The translations under genes were made by a program, and so were the position numbers. Below, one piece after another: positions 46,156 through 59,000 of a DNA stretch of 64,000 nt. Source of the stretch: Citrus sinensis. Taxonomy: Eukaryota > Streptophyta > Magnoliopsida > Sapindales > Rutaceae. The stretch is taken from the NCBI RefSeq assembly GCF_022201045.2, contig NC_068561.1:25240501-25304500 (forward strand). The letters run 5' to 3'. Under the pieces are notes generated by a model, which saw nothing but the letters and a program-made list of their open reading frames with translations, had not been told where the DNA came from and did not search any database. Each line of letters starts with the position of its first letter. Positions within the stretch are counted from its first letter, which is position 1.

Positions 46156-48207
46156 TCAAAAAGACGGCGGATCTGTGAGCCGAGCAGCATCGGTTGGCTG
46201 GACCTCCTCAGGTGCGGGGGGGGTATCGCCAGTTGCGTCCGGGGGGGTGCTCGCCTCGCCAACTTCAGCAGGGACTCCACGAGGAGGAGAGTTTTCCTCC
46301 TCAATCACGATCGGCTCCACCCCCTCGGCATCTTCCTTGGCCGCCTCCTCATCCATATGCCGAGCAACGCCAGCTGCAAGGTCATCCATCTTGAGGTCAG
46401 GGTATTGCTTCCCGAGGACGGCCATGATGCAACGATAGGAATGCCGGAGTCCCTGGTCGTACTGGTTGTCGGCCTCCCTCTCCAAGTTCTCGACCTGAGC
46501 TCGGTGGGAGTCACGGAGAGACTCGAGCTGAGCCTCATACATAGCCTTCTGCCTTTGCAGATCTTCCTTGACCTTGGTAAACTCCTCCTCGAGGGTAATG
46601 GCTTTTGCTTGAGCAAGTGATTCTTGCTCTATCAGCTTCAGATTCTCGAGATTCAGCTCCCCTGCTTTCTTCTCGGCAACGTCAGCTCTGTTCGTCGCCG
46701 ATTGGATATCCTCCTTCATCTTCCGATCGTAGCGGCCAACCTTAGCCTTGTAATAGGTGGTCATGCAGCTGAGGTGGAAAGCGCTATGCTGCATGGCCCC
46801 CACCAGCTCACCCAAGGTGCGGCCGTCAAAGGCCTCCAGGTCCCTCTTGCTCACGGATTTAGTTAACTCATTGAGGTAAGGGACCAGATGTTCTGCTCGG
46901 CTGTCCGGTAAGCGAGGTCGAGGCCCGACAGGAGGAGAAGAGGTAGCAGGATCTGTGGCTACTCCACTAGCTTCCCCGACTTCTACAGGAGCCGGAGGTA
47001 AAACCTTCAAGTGTGGGGCCTGCTGCACGATGTTGGCCCGCTTCGCGGTAGGGGCATCCTTACTCTCGTCCCTCTTCGTGGTCGGAGGTCGAGAACGTTT
47101 TCGGGTCAGAGCCCCAATCACAGCGTCCTCCATCCTATGGCCAGGAAGTATCAAGCGAGACTCGAGCAAGTTGTATGTGGATATCAGTTCCCGGCTCGAG
47201 CAGGAATTGACTAGCACAGCCTCAACCCATTTGAGCGGGCCGGGTCGGAGTGGGAAATGAACGCCCCAAGAAACTACAACATAAACGGACACTTGGTTAG
47301 AAACAAGCCAATGAAACAAGAACAATTATGGATACAAGACATCTGGAGCGAGCAGGCAACCTGGAACCGTGAAACGGGGTGGGACCCGATAATCCTTCCC
47401 GTCCATTTGTGCGACCTGACCCCAAGGACCCCCAGCAAAAAAGAACTTTCTCTTCCAATTCCCACCACCACCAGTAGGGAGGTCGGTTATAGGTTTCCTG
47501 CTCTTGGTGCTAGATTGGAAGTAGTACCAGCCGGCATCTTTGGGGCTGCTCTTTAGCTGGTACAGGTGCTTCACCTCATCAACCGTGGGCTCGCTCTGGC
47601 AACATCTGTCCCACAATATGAACAGACCAGAGAGCACTCTCCACCCGTTGGGATTCAGCTGACCAGGAGCTAGATTTAGCCCGTTAAGTATCCGGGCAAA
47701 GTAAGGTTGCAAGGGACACCTCAGCCCGTACTTAAAGCTGTCCAGATACAGGGTAACATATCCCCTAGGAGGCCGGCTGGGAGCATCCTTCTTTCCCGGG
47801 ACCTTGAGAGGTATCTCGCCAGGAATGCTATACCTCAGCCGGAGGTCCTCGAGCTCATCAAACGTGGTCGTGCATGTCATGTAATCAATAGCATAATCCC
47901 GCGATAGGGCTCTACCTCCTATTGTGCTCCTCCCTTCTGGTCGCGGCGCCCCCGATGGGGACGCCTCACCAGAATCATCTCCTCGACCCTCACTCAAAGT
48001 ATCCTCGGAGTCAGAAGATCCATCCTCACCATTACTCCCGCTTGTAGAGGTCGTTTGGGGAGACATGCTCCTAGCACTAGTCCTGACACTAGGCCTAACA
48101 GGCTCTAAGGGGACCTCGGGGTCAAAGGCGGGATTGGCGAGCAGACTAGGCAGGAAGTCCAACTCGTCGTCATCAACCTCAACGACCTTCTCTTTGCCTT
48201 TCGACAT
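46156..48207 (-). CDS. antisense ORF of the gypsy element (gypsy-type transposase-like family)
   Basis: On the strand opposite to gag-pol, two exons join exactly: join(46156..47273,47361..48207). GT-AG borders and phase 1 join them into 654 codons with no stop. The first exon starts MSKGKEKVVEVDDDELDFLP, then an acidic Ser-rich stretch. It continues into a conserved region (LYLDSFKYGLRCPLQPYFAR, LAPGQLNPNGWRVL) like the family that databases label putative gypsy-type transposon/transposase (PF04195, from memory). The second exon begins VSWGVHFPLRPGPLKWVE and carries HRMEDAVIGALTRKRSRP, a basic nuclear-signal-like stretch. A long coiled coil (Glu/Lys/Ala-rich) and an acidic Pro-rich tail follow. 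Function is unknown; antisense ORFs are reported for other Tat elements such as maize Grande. It is intact although pol is interrupted. Confidence 0.82.
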
Positions 48208-48667
48208 TCCCTAAACTCTAACCACAACACCACCAACTACTACCCAAACGAAAGAAAAAAGAAGTTATCTACAAACTATTCGAGACCGAGGAGAGAGAAG
48301 TAATACCTGAAGTACCGCTTCAATCGGAGAAAGGCAAGGGGGGGCTTCGTGCCGGAACTTCTTTGCCGGAGAAACGGAGACGTAGACGGAGACAGAGTGA
48401 ATGGTGAATATGCCGTTCGAGAGGATTTGGCTTTCCAAATGAGGACGGACTCTTGGGTTGCCAGCATATAACTGCGCCGAATCCCGAGGATCTCGTAACC
48501 GTCGGTTTGAAATTCAAATGGAGGGGGGGATTTCTGCCACGTCACCACGTCCGCAATTAAATGCGACATGACTCCTGGCAGCCTTTTCCAATCCCACGCG
48601 GGCGAGTACTATCGAGTTTCTACTGCTGGTCCACTACATTACCCAACACCAGAAACTAGGGGACCGG
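48208..48667. other. untranslated region between antisense ORF and 3' LTR
   Basis: Holds the presumed promoter of the antisense ORF (minus strand) and, at its right end, the purine-rich ACTAGGGGACCGG next to the LTR, a candidate polypurine tract for plus-strand priming. Confidence 0.55.
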
Positions 48668-49654
48668 TGTTTGGGAGGGATACTGTTTGGGATAAATGCG
48701 TCGAAGGGACCAGGAATGACGAGCAGATATCTGATGGCGGAGTTCTGCGAACCGGTGTGTTCCGTTAAAGCCTGGTGCGTGGAAGAACAGGAACAGAAAT
48801 ATCCTGCTCGTCCACGATGTTGTCATCCGCGAGGCCAATTTCCTATAAGGGGCATAAGGCCATTCCGGCTAGAGATCGAGAGGCGAGGAGACCCGGTCGA
48901 CGGCAGTTGGCAAGACGCGCTCTCCAGCACGAGAATCTAGGCACAACGGCCACACTTTCCCCAGAACCGCGACGTAACACGCAAGATCTCACAGAACCAT
49001 GACAGCCACACTTTCCCCAGAACCGTGGCGTAACACGCAAGGTCTCACAGAACCATGACAGCCACACTTTCCCCAGAACCGTGGCGTAACACGCAAGGTC
49101 TCACAGAGCCATGGCAGCCACGCTTTCCCCTGAACCGTGGCGTAACACGCAAGGTCTCACAGAGCCATGGCAGCCACGCTTTCCCCTGAACCGTGGCGTA
49201 ACACGCAAGGTCTCACAGAGCCATGGCAGCCACGCTTTCCCCTGAACCGTGGCGTAACACGCCAATCCGGTTTTTTGCCCATAACGCAGCAGTGGGAGTC
49301 CCAGACCGGGGGGAAAAAGGGCGGAAGACTGAGATTCAGAGGAAGCCTATAAAAAGGTAGCCAACGAAGGTAAAAGGGTTGGCATTCTGGAGATTAGAAG
49401 AGAAAAAACCTAAAAAGAAGAGAAAACCACAAAAAAACGCCATAAGACCTGTGGCAAGCCTTTCCCGAACCTTCATATCTGACTTGAGCGTCGGAGGGTT
49501 TGCGCCGGGAAAACAACCGGCGTACTCTGACTTGTCTGTGTATGCAGGGACCTCTGGAGAAGAAGCCTGGCGAGGAGACCTCCTGGTCGTGACGAAGTTG
49601 ATCGAGCAGAGATCCTGATCGTAGAACGAGGGGAACCGGAATCTCGCATCAACA
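48668..49654 (+). repeat. 3' LTR (987 bp)
   Basis: Same termini and order as the 5' LTR but with one more 56 bp tandem unit (987 minus 931 equals 56). By-eye substitutions include the TATA flank (AAAAAGG versus AAAAAGA), TATGCAGG versus TACGCAGG and GATCGAGC versus GATCAAGC. Confidence 0.95.
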
Positions 49655-49833
49655 GGAATTAAGAAGTCGAGAGTTAAAGCTCATGTGATTCGATGAGAAG
49701 GACTTCGATGACTTTCTCTGCCATTGACCTCCTCTGACTCATTGCACAAATTGAGTTAATTTCTATAATTTTATTGATCGATTAAAGATGTTTTCATTTA
49801 GGAGAGTGAAGACTGTAGACTTTAATATATTTA

Positions 49834-50857
49834 TGTAGTGTTTACTTTCTCAAGTGGTGGGAGTGAAGAGTGTGGATTACTCCTACAATTTTTAAAGAGA
49901 GAGTGTGAATCTCACTCTGTGGATCCCACCTAATTTTGGAGTGGGAAGTGGGATTCCCACTCCCATGGGAGAAGGTGGGAGTAGGAATTCACTCCCCTCT
50001 CTTCCTTTTTGACTCTTATATTTAATAAAATAAAATAAATAATATCATATTTATTTAAATAATATTATTTTATTATTTTATAAATTACATTTATTAAAAA
50101 TAATAATATTAAACATATTTATTTTATTTTAATAAAATAAGTAATATCATATTTATTTAAATAATATTAATATATTATTTTATAAATTAAATTTATTAAA
50201 AATAATAATATTAAACATATTTAAATATAATATTAATTTTTTGGTTAAAAATAATAATTTACATTGATTCTAAGTTAAAATTACTTAAAAATAATATTAT
50301 TATGCTCATAAAGAATTAATAATATTATTATATTCTATTTTTATTTTAAAATATAATATTATTATACTTATTTAAAAATAATAGTATTATATTTATTTAA
50401 TATTAGTAATTAATAATAATAAATATTTTATTGTAAAAAAATTAATTTTATACTATATTATCAATAATAATGTTTCATTTGTGTTGTTGTTATTAATAAT
50501 TTTTTTATTTATATAATTTAAATTTAAATTAATAAAATAATTGTGATTTACATAGTTAAGAATATTAATAATTATTATTAATTTAAAAATAGAATAAAAT
50601 AAATATTTTATTTTTTAAATATTATTTTTATTAATTTTGTAATTAATAACTATAATTCTTTAAGGGTAAAGCTATAATTTAAAACTATTTACTCCCAATT
50701 CAAAACAATGTAAATAAATAAATTAGATTCTGATTTCAATTCTATACTCTCATTTTAGTGTAAGTAAACAATCTACTTTGACCTCCACTCCACATTCATA
50801 ATCTCAGGATTCCCACTTCTCACGATTCTCACTTCAATCCAAAATATAAACACTACC
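49834..50857. mobile_element. ~1.02 kb TIR element with TTA duplication
   Basis: The left end TGTAGTGTTTAC and the right end, on the other strand GGTAGTGTTTAT, are inverted. TTA flanks both sides (49831-49833 and 50858-50860). The sub-ends are G-rich (left: GTGGGAGTGAAGAG) and C-rich (right: CACTTCAATCC, CTCCACTCC), again inverted. The middle is extremely AT-rich and non-coding. This is a PIF/Harbinger-like non-autonomous element. Confidence 0.7.
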
Positions 50858-50860
50858 TTA

Positions 50861-51881
50861 ATGTGTTTTGAAATTTTAAGAAACTAAATAAGGAAATTGT
50901 TTTGGGGTTTGTTTTTAAAGGAAACAAGCAACAAAGAAGATGATTGCAGGGAAATCCAAATACGTTAAAGATAGAAATTTATATCCTAATTTTAAGTATA
51001 AATTTGTTACATAGGAGAGTTGATGACACATGAAGGAGGCACTCAGTCTTTTTTTTTATTACATGAGATTATTATTCAAGAGTACAACTCATATTACATG
51101 AGATTACAATTGATATTTACAAATCAGACTATTATTGAAATTAATTTACACATTAATCTTTATGAAGTACCGTCCAGATTTTTATCATTTCTAATATTCG
51201 AATGACGTCTACTCCACTCACACTTTAAAAAGAAGAAAACTACATTTACTTAAATTGAGGAAAGAAATTAAACCCACTCAAAAGAGGCACTCAGTTACTC
51301 TACAGAGTTTGAGATTTTAGAGATCGAGAGAGAAAATGAAATAGAGTGAGAAAGATAACGAGAGAAATTATTACCCTTTACAGGGGCTTCATGAATATTT
51401 CTGAGGGGTGCTAATAGCACCGTCTTCTTTTATTTTTATTTTCCCACTAGATTTTCGAATTGGCTCATCTTGGTTTGGGCCTTTCCCAAAATCGAGTTTG
51501 ACCGAAACAAACGGAGTTAAACACCGAGTTACAATTACAAATCTTCTGCAAATATCTTATTACAGACCGCCTAAGGTTTAGGGTTTTAGCCTTTTAGCTG
51601 GCTTAAGCCTAATCACAAATTTCCCTTCTTTTGCTCTCTGTCACTCTCTTTTTCACATTCTGGTATGCTGTTTAATATCCACCAGTTCAATAATTCATTT
51701 TTCTAGGGTAAAAGTTCTTATTTTACATTCGGAGGATTTATTTGTGAATTACAATAAAGTTTGTTTTTTCACTCATTTTTGCTCAACTCTGGGGGTGAGT
51801 AATTGCTTTGAAACACGAAAAAAGAGTTTTTTTTTTTGGAGGGGGGGAGGTTTCTTCTGTTTGATGTGAGTAAAGGGTTAA
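50861..51881 (+). other. SUV3 upstream region
   Basis: Spacer and presumed promoter/leader of the helicase gene. A short purine tract GGGGGGGAGG lies at 51841-51850, ~30 bp before the ATG. No other gene is recognised. Confidence 0.4.
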
Positions 51882-54681
51882 ATGGCAAGAGGTCAAGCGA
51901 CGATTCTGTTTCGAATATACAGATCAAAGAATAATGTTTCTAGGGTTGGGGCTTTGAGTTCAAATCAATGTTTTCATTCTGTTGGGAGATGTGACAAGTG
52001 GGTATTGGAGAAAAACCAGTTTGGTCTCACTTTTGATGGGCGTAAACGGGAATTCTCCGCAAGCTTGATAGACACTGTTCGTTTTCATTTGCCTTCAGGG
52101 AACACTAGGTTTATAGAGTTAAAGGCTAGATCGTTTTGTTCATCTGTTGGGAATGAGGGTTTGGTTAATAATGGCACTGCTACTAAACCAAAAGTGGAGG
52201 ATGTAGAGCAAGAAAGTGGAGTGAATTTTGTGCAGGGTGGTGAAGAGGATAAAGTTGAAGTTTTGGATGATTATTTTGATGGGAGTGTTATTTCTGATTC
52301 AACAATGGTTGAATCTGTACATAAAAATAGCAATCAAAGTGTGAGGTTTTTGCATTTGTCAACGCGTGATCCTGTGGAAGTTTTTGGGGAGCTAAGGAGT
52401 ACTGAAAAGGGTGCCAAAATTAATCGGTCTGATTTTGAGGTTCTAAGGGAAGTTTTCCGTTTCTTTTCAAATTCAGGGTGGGCAGCCAATCAGGCACTTG
52501 CAGTTTATATTGGCAAGTCATTTTTCCCTACTGCTGCTGGCAAGTTTCGCAGCTATTTCATTAAGAAATGTCCTGATGATGTTGCCCAGTATTTGGTGTG
52601 GCTTGGTCCATCAGATGATGCTGTTAAGTTTCTTTTCCCTATATTTGTTGAGTTCTGCATAGAAGAATTCCCTGATGAAATTAAGCGGTTTCGAGCAATG
52701 ATTGAATCAGCTGATCTCACAAAGCCACACACATGGTTTCCTTTTGCACGGGTGATGAAACGTAAGATTATATACCACTGTGGTCCAACGAATAGCGGTA
52801 AGACATACAATGCTTTGCAACGATTTATGGAAGCAAAGAAGGGTATTTATTGCAGTCCGCTGAGGCTCTTGGCTATGGAAGTTTTTGACAAAGTCAATGC
52901 CCTCGGGGTTTACTGTAGTCTTCTTACAGGCCAAGAGAAGAAGCTTGTTCCTTTCTCAAACCACATTGCTTGCACTGTGGAAATGGTGTCTACAGATGAA
53001 ATGTATGATGTTGCTGTTATTGATGAAATCCAGATGATGTCAGACCCATGTAGAGGTTATGCATGGACTCGGGCATTGCTTGGGTTGATGGCTGATGAAA
53101 TACATTTGTGTGGAGATCCAAGTGTTCTGGATGTTGTTCGGAAGATTTGTTCAGAAACTGGGGATGAGCTTCATGAGCAACACTATGAGAGGTTCAAACC
53201 ATTGGTTGTTGAAGCCAAGACCTTGTTAGGAGATCTTCGAAATGTGCGATCTGGGGACTGTGTTGTTGCATTCTCGAGGCGAGAGATATTTGAGGTGAAA
53301 ATGGCAATTGAGAAACACACTAATCACCACTGTTGTGTTATCTATGGGGCTTTGCCTCCAGAGACTCGTAGACAGCAAGCTAACTTGTTCAATGATCAAG
53401 ATAATGAATTTGATGTGCTGGTTGCAAGCGATGCTGTGGGAATGGGTTTGAATCTTAATATTAGAAGAGTTGTTTTCTATAGCCTTTCAAAGTACAATGG
53501 TGACAAGATTATTCCAGTTCCAGGATCACAAGTGAAGCAGATTGCAGGGAGAGCTGGTAGGAGGGGAAGCATTTACCCTGATGGACTCACAACAACCTTG
53601 AATTTAGACGATTTGGATTACCTAATCGAGTGCCTGAAGCAACCTTTTGAAGTAGTTAAGAAAGTGGGTCTTTTTCCATTTTTTGAGCAAGTTGAGCTAT
53701 TTTCCGGGCAACTCTCAAATTATACTTTCTGCCAGCTGCTTGAGAAGTTTGGTGAAAATTGCCGTCTAGATGGATCATACTTCTTATGTCGACATGATCA
53801 TATAAAGAAGGTAGCAAATATGTTGGAGAAGGTCCAAGGATTGTCTTTGGAAGATCGTTTCAACTTTTGTTTTGCTCCTGTTAATATTAGAGACCCAAAA
53901 GCAATGTACCATCTTCTGAGATTTGCTTCATCTTACAGTAAAAATGCCCCTGTTAGTATAGCAATGGGCATGCCAAAAGGTTCTGCCAAAAATGATGCAG
54001 AACTCTTAGATCTTGAGACTAAGCATCAAGTTTTGTCCATGTATCTATGGTTGTCTCACCAATTCAAGGAGGAAGTATTCCCATATGCAAAGAAGGCCGA
54101 GGCAATGGCAACAGACATTGCGGAATTATTGGGTCAGTCACTCACCAATGCTAACTGGAAACCAGAATCAAGGCAGGCAGGGAAACCGAAGCTGCATCAG
54201 CAAAGAGAAGATGGTTACGACAGACCTCGGTCAATCATTAAGTCATATGAGAAGTAAGTTTATTGCATGGATTATTTCTTAACTTGCATTTTGATGGTTG
54301 ATATCAATTATTTTGTTGGAATATTTAGGATATAGCTAAAAGTACTCATTATTTGGAAATATCTGTTTTGTGCATTCATCTGAAGAAACCTGGATGATTG
54401 TTGTAGTCACTGAAACACAATCCATATCTCTACAAATCAAAAACTGCATCTCTGAAATCATTTGGGCAATAGATTTTCATCCATGGATAGGTTGGGGCAG
54501 ATGAAGATTGTTTTGATATACTAAAGATTTTGGACAATAGACATGGAATTTTTACATGGCCAACAGTTCTCTGTCTTACTTGTAAATTTTCAGTGCCTTC
54601 AATTTGTCTTGTTTTCCTTACAGCAGGAAAAGGCAAGAAAAAACCTCACTGACCTTGCACACAGAAAAAATACCAGCATGA
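51882..54681 (+). CDS. SUV3: SUV3-type mitochondrial DExH RNA helicase
   Basis: ATP-dependent RNA helicase of the mitochondrial (or dual mitochondrial/plastid) RNA surveillance machinery, a partner of exoribonucleases. The main exon is 51882-54253. GAGAA|GTAAGT gives a donor, and a second short exon runs 54624-54681 (acceptor TTACAG|CAGG), giving 809 aa. If that intron is retained the protein ends at 54257 with 791 aa. The N-terminus is basic, Ser/Arg-rich and acid-poor (mitochondrial presequence), followed by an acidic linker. Motif I is GPTNSGKT (~301-308), motif II DEIQ (~380), then the SF2 C-terminal motifs SDAVGMGLN and [10 protein letters not shown] (~553-562). The SUV3 C-terminal bundle follows. 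Adjacent CAGCAG at 54621-54626 offers tandem (NAGNAG) acceptors, both in frame. Confidence 0.92.
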
Positions 54682-56050
54682 TCATTTCGCCAGTAATTGG
54701 ACTGTATGGTGCAGCTCAATGCAGACATCTGGGAATTGTCAGTCCATTGAGAGGAGTAGAAGAGAAGCACACCTGCTACTTACAATACAGGTGCAAACGC
54801 TACCCCCAGTCAGTGTTAATGATTTTTTAGTACAAAAGACGGGCCGTTGATCAAACTTTCATACTGATATTGATATGCAATTCCGGAATTTCCTTTTACC
54901 AGATGAGAACTTTTGCAATTCACAGAAGAAAGATGTTGGGATGATGCTGCTTGATAATAGCAATCGGCTTAAATGGACTGCTGTAATAGGTTCTCTGTTC
55001 TCTGTATTGTATATTATTAATTGGATTTTACTAAGTTACAGTTTATATAATTTACAGTCTACCTAAATTATGCACAAACGAGTAACATGGTAGTGGGATC
55101 ATCTGATTTTGGCATTACTTTAAGTGGGCTGTAAATTGCAATAATTGTAGAGGAGTAAGAGACATTTGGTATAATTTTGAGTCTATGATTTTATGTAAAA
55201 TTTTGAAATTTATTAATGCAATTAGAATCCCAATGTCACTTCTCCACAGCCAGGATGGCAAACGGTGGGGTTGTACTGTTGTAGACCACAAGTGAGACTA
55301 AGAAGCAATCGATAACCCTTTCCCTATGTTAAATTGGAGTTTCAATAGCCTCACTGACAGTGTCTTCTTGGAGTTGAACTTAGTTTGTTTATATTTTCTC
55401 ACTTTAGCTATTGCAGTTTATTCCATGTAAGTCAAGTCATTACCAATACAAGCACAAACAGACTCCATAAGTGACACTGTATAGAGTAATGCGAGATGTA
55501 GTATCACAGGAAAAAATCTGTCAAGTATTTGTTTTACAGATTCAAGAAACAAAAATATGGTCTTTTAACTAAAAGCATTTCCTTATCTGTTTTATGAACC
55601 ATCACGGAGAGCAACAACATTTTGGAATATACAAAATATGACCTTATCTATCATTGGCCCAAGTTCACATCCTCTGGTTCTACGATCAGCAAAAAAATCA
55701 AAAGTTTGGTGGAGTAAGAAGATTGCGTGAGGCGCCATGTACATACAATATCAGGCCTCCATTTCCACCACAAAAGTAAGCAATTAGTTCCTATACTCTT
55801 GCTCTTCTTTGAAGGGTGCATCCCACACATCAAGACACCTGCTTAATACGTAATCCTTTTACATATACTATTTCTTCTATGCAGACAGAGACTTTGTTAC
55901 TGTGATGAATCCATCAGCTAACAATTCAGCGGAGATTTCTCTTTGAGGGACTACAAAAGAAATAAGAAAAAGTCAATGTCAGGTAAGGGGAAAACAAAAA
56001 TGAACTGCAATTACATGCTTCTACTTCAAGAAGGTGGTTCTGGCTTGGTC
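54682..56050. other. convergent 3' flanks of SUV3 and the ANK/RING gene
   Basis: 3' UTR sequence of SUV3 (+) and, nearer 56050, of the next minus-strand gene. No gene or repeat is supported. Confidence 0.4.
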
Positions 56051-59000
56051 TTACTGGAGTGTATCAGAAGGAGATAAAGGAGGGAATTCCTCAGGATTTG
56101 ATATTAACATGATATCCTCTACTTTCTTATCACAGATGACGCATAGGTGCTCTGAACCAGCAGCTGCCTCTATAGTTTCTCGTTTACAAACATTGCACCA
56201 CAGCAGGTGCTGGCATGGATTATTGGCCCACTGCATCTCTTCCTTTTTGCATCGAAAGCAGATTTTCTGTTTGAAACATGAATTGTATTCCTGCACACAC
56301 CATCCACAAATCCACGCAACAATCTCTTAATTTAATGTTATTATAATTTGAAAATGGAAAAAATAAAAATAAAATGTAGTTCATTGCTCACATGTGAAAA
56401 ATCATATTCGCGAAGAAAGAGAGAATTGTTGTGCCCTTTAAGCCATCGCAGAACCAGATGATCTTCTGGAGGCCGGGGATTCTTTCCTTTTGAATTCTCT
56501 AGTCCTTTTCCTTTTTCATTATCTTTACCTCCTGAACCTCCATCATTTCCCTTGCTGGAGGATAGACCAGGCTTTGAAGACGAAAATATTGTTGAATAAT
56601 CAATCACTTTCTTTGAGGCTGAAATTGCACTAGTTGATGTATCCCTCTGAGATGAACTACCTTTGGGGACCTCATTGGTTGGCTTCCGCTCAATAGTGCT
56701 ACTGATTGATACTGACCGGAGGTCCTGAGGAGACTTGGAATCATTACGATCACATTCATTACTATCACTAGCAGAGTTGACTGGGGAGGACGGGTTCCCA
56801 TTTTTGGATAATTGGAGAGCTCCCCACTTTTGCTTAGGAGGACTTGGCACAAGAACCATGTGATTAGGTGATCCATTTTTTCCTATAGGCCCAGCCTTCA
56901 CATGACAAAGATCGGGAAGAGTTCTCAGAAAGTCACTAAGCTTTGAGTATCCGAGAGAGGCATGATCCAGTTCTAGGCCGCATACCGCCTTAAAATCTGT
57001 TTTCAGAGATGACAGAGCATATTTTCCTTCAAGTGGATGCCTATATACATCTTTCAAGAAGCGGGGAAGCCACTTTTTGAACGTCCTAAGCCATTTCGGC
57101 ATACTTTTCTCCTCGAAGCTCTCCACGAGGTATGCTTGAGATTCATTGGAACTTGTCTTTGGTTGACCATAGAGCAATCTACCAGCCCAAGACTTCTCCG
57201 CTGTGGCCTCTTCTGTAACCCTCCTGCATGGCATCTCTTCTGTAATCTTCTTAGTCTGAATTTCCTCTTTAGCGTTCCTACTGATAATCTGTTCCATAGT
57301 TCTCTCATCTGGAATCTTTGCTCCCAGTTGAGCCTGGTGCTCATGTTTTGATTCTTGTTGCTGAGCAGACTGTTTCTGCAACTCGGCAAATAATACTTCT
57401 TTTGGAACTGCACTTTTAATTTCAACTTCCTTGCCCATAATGGTTACAAAGCGTGCTTGAACAGCTGCAGCAGCAGATTTCTTATGTTTAAAGGTTACAA
57501 AGCCAAATCCTCGGGACACACTCTGCTTTTCTGTCTGAAATTCAGCAACTCTGGCATCTTCAATTGGCCCAAAATGTTTTTCAAAATACCCTCCCAGGGA
57601 ATCTGATTCATAAAAGTGAAAGAAAAGAATCACATCAGTGAGATAAAATATAAATAAACCGAATAGGACTTAGTTTCGAATGCCAAGAAATGTCACATGG
57701 TCCTAACCAGAATCCAGGAAACAAGGAAGGCCTCCTACGAAAATTTTACTCTTGAATTCCTGTGTTGAAGCATGGATCATGCACATTCCTGGATTCATCT
57801 TGCGATGCTGCTCTTCACCATGGGCATAAAAACACTTGGACCCTCTTATGCATCCACTATGAGATTCATAGTACTTACAAACCTCTATCTTCGTGCCGGA
57901 GCAGATTCTGGAGATCAAAGGAATTAGAAGACCACTAAAACCCATACAAAAGAAAAAGATTCGAAGCATTTGCAAAATTTGAGGTTTTGCATTAAGGTGG
58001 ACACCTCTCAGTGTTGCTGTTGTCATCTACCATGGACAGAAGTGCTTCACAGGTCCCTGAAATATCTTCATCACTTTCCAGTGAAGCATTCTGTTTCTCT
58101 TGGTTCAGGAAAGCAAGATTCGCTACATATGGATTTACGCACATTAGATTGAATAAAAGGACATTGTTTTTATATAATGTTCAAGACAATCTACTTTGTT
58201 CAGGTCCAACTTACTGTGACAAGTATTGGCTGCTTTTAGCAAGAAACGCATGTCTTGTGACTTTGCAAAGTCTATCGGCCTCTCTCTACTGGGGATGACA
58301 ACAGTTGGTACACATACATAGGCATACAAAAATATGTTAGCAACTCGAACTTACATATCAGGATGTCTCTTAACTACGCAGACAAATATCTACTTGCAAG
58401 ATATATGATAACAATTATGATGAACATAGGACAAAGGGATTTGTTGTTTAAATTCCTACCGCAAATTCAGCACTTCACTGTTTGCTCCCCACCTCAAAAG
58501 AACCTCAGCACAAACCATATGATCATTCTTCACCGCAAAAAATAGTGGGGTTTCCATCATTATTGTTTTTAAGTTGATACAATCAGGCTCTTTCCGAATA
58601 AGGTCCTGTAGCAAAATGTCATGAGAAATGCACAGATAACAAACTAGAATTGAAGAATATTGCTAAAAATAAGAGAGTTAGCAATGGAGAAATAAAGTTC
58701 TAATTTTTACATATACCTCAAGTGCTTGTGAATTGCCACTACCAGCTGCAATGTGCAGCGCAGTTAAACCCAACTTATTCTGTTGGCTCACTATAGCGCC
58801 ATGCTTAAGGAGAATCCCGACAATTCTGTAAACAAGAAGTTATTTTTGAGTCAAAAACGCAATCATTTGTTTATGCATGCTAGCTAGGAGAGAGAGAGAC
58901 CTATTCTGCAGTATATGTTGTGATAAGCCCATAGATGTCTTAAGGGCGCAATGAAGAGCAGAGTTCCCATCAGCATCAGCATCAGCATCATTTATGTCTA

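Larger units (their letters stand above)
38633..49654 (+). mobile_element. complete Ty3/gypsy retrotransposon, Tat lineage (11.0 kb)
   Basis: Two near-identical LTRs (38633-39563 and 48668-49654) bound an internal region. The TSD GGAAT lies at 38628-38632 and 49655-49659. Immediately after the 5' LTR is TTTTGGCGCCGTCTGTGGGG (39564-39583), a primer-binding site of the tRNA-Asp-like type. The domain order gag-PR-RT-RH-second RNase H-integrase with an antisense 3' ORF fits the Tat clade of plant gypsy elements, marked by the dual RNase H. About five substitutions are visible between the LTRs outside the repeat array, so the insertion is recent. One in-frame TAG at 43698-43700 interrupts pol. Confidence 0.95.
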
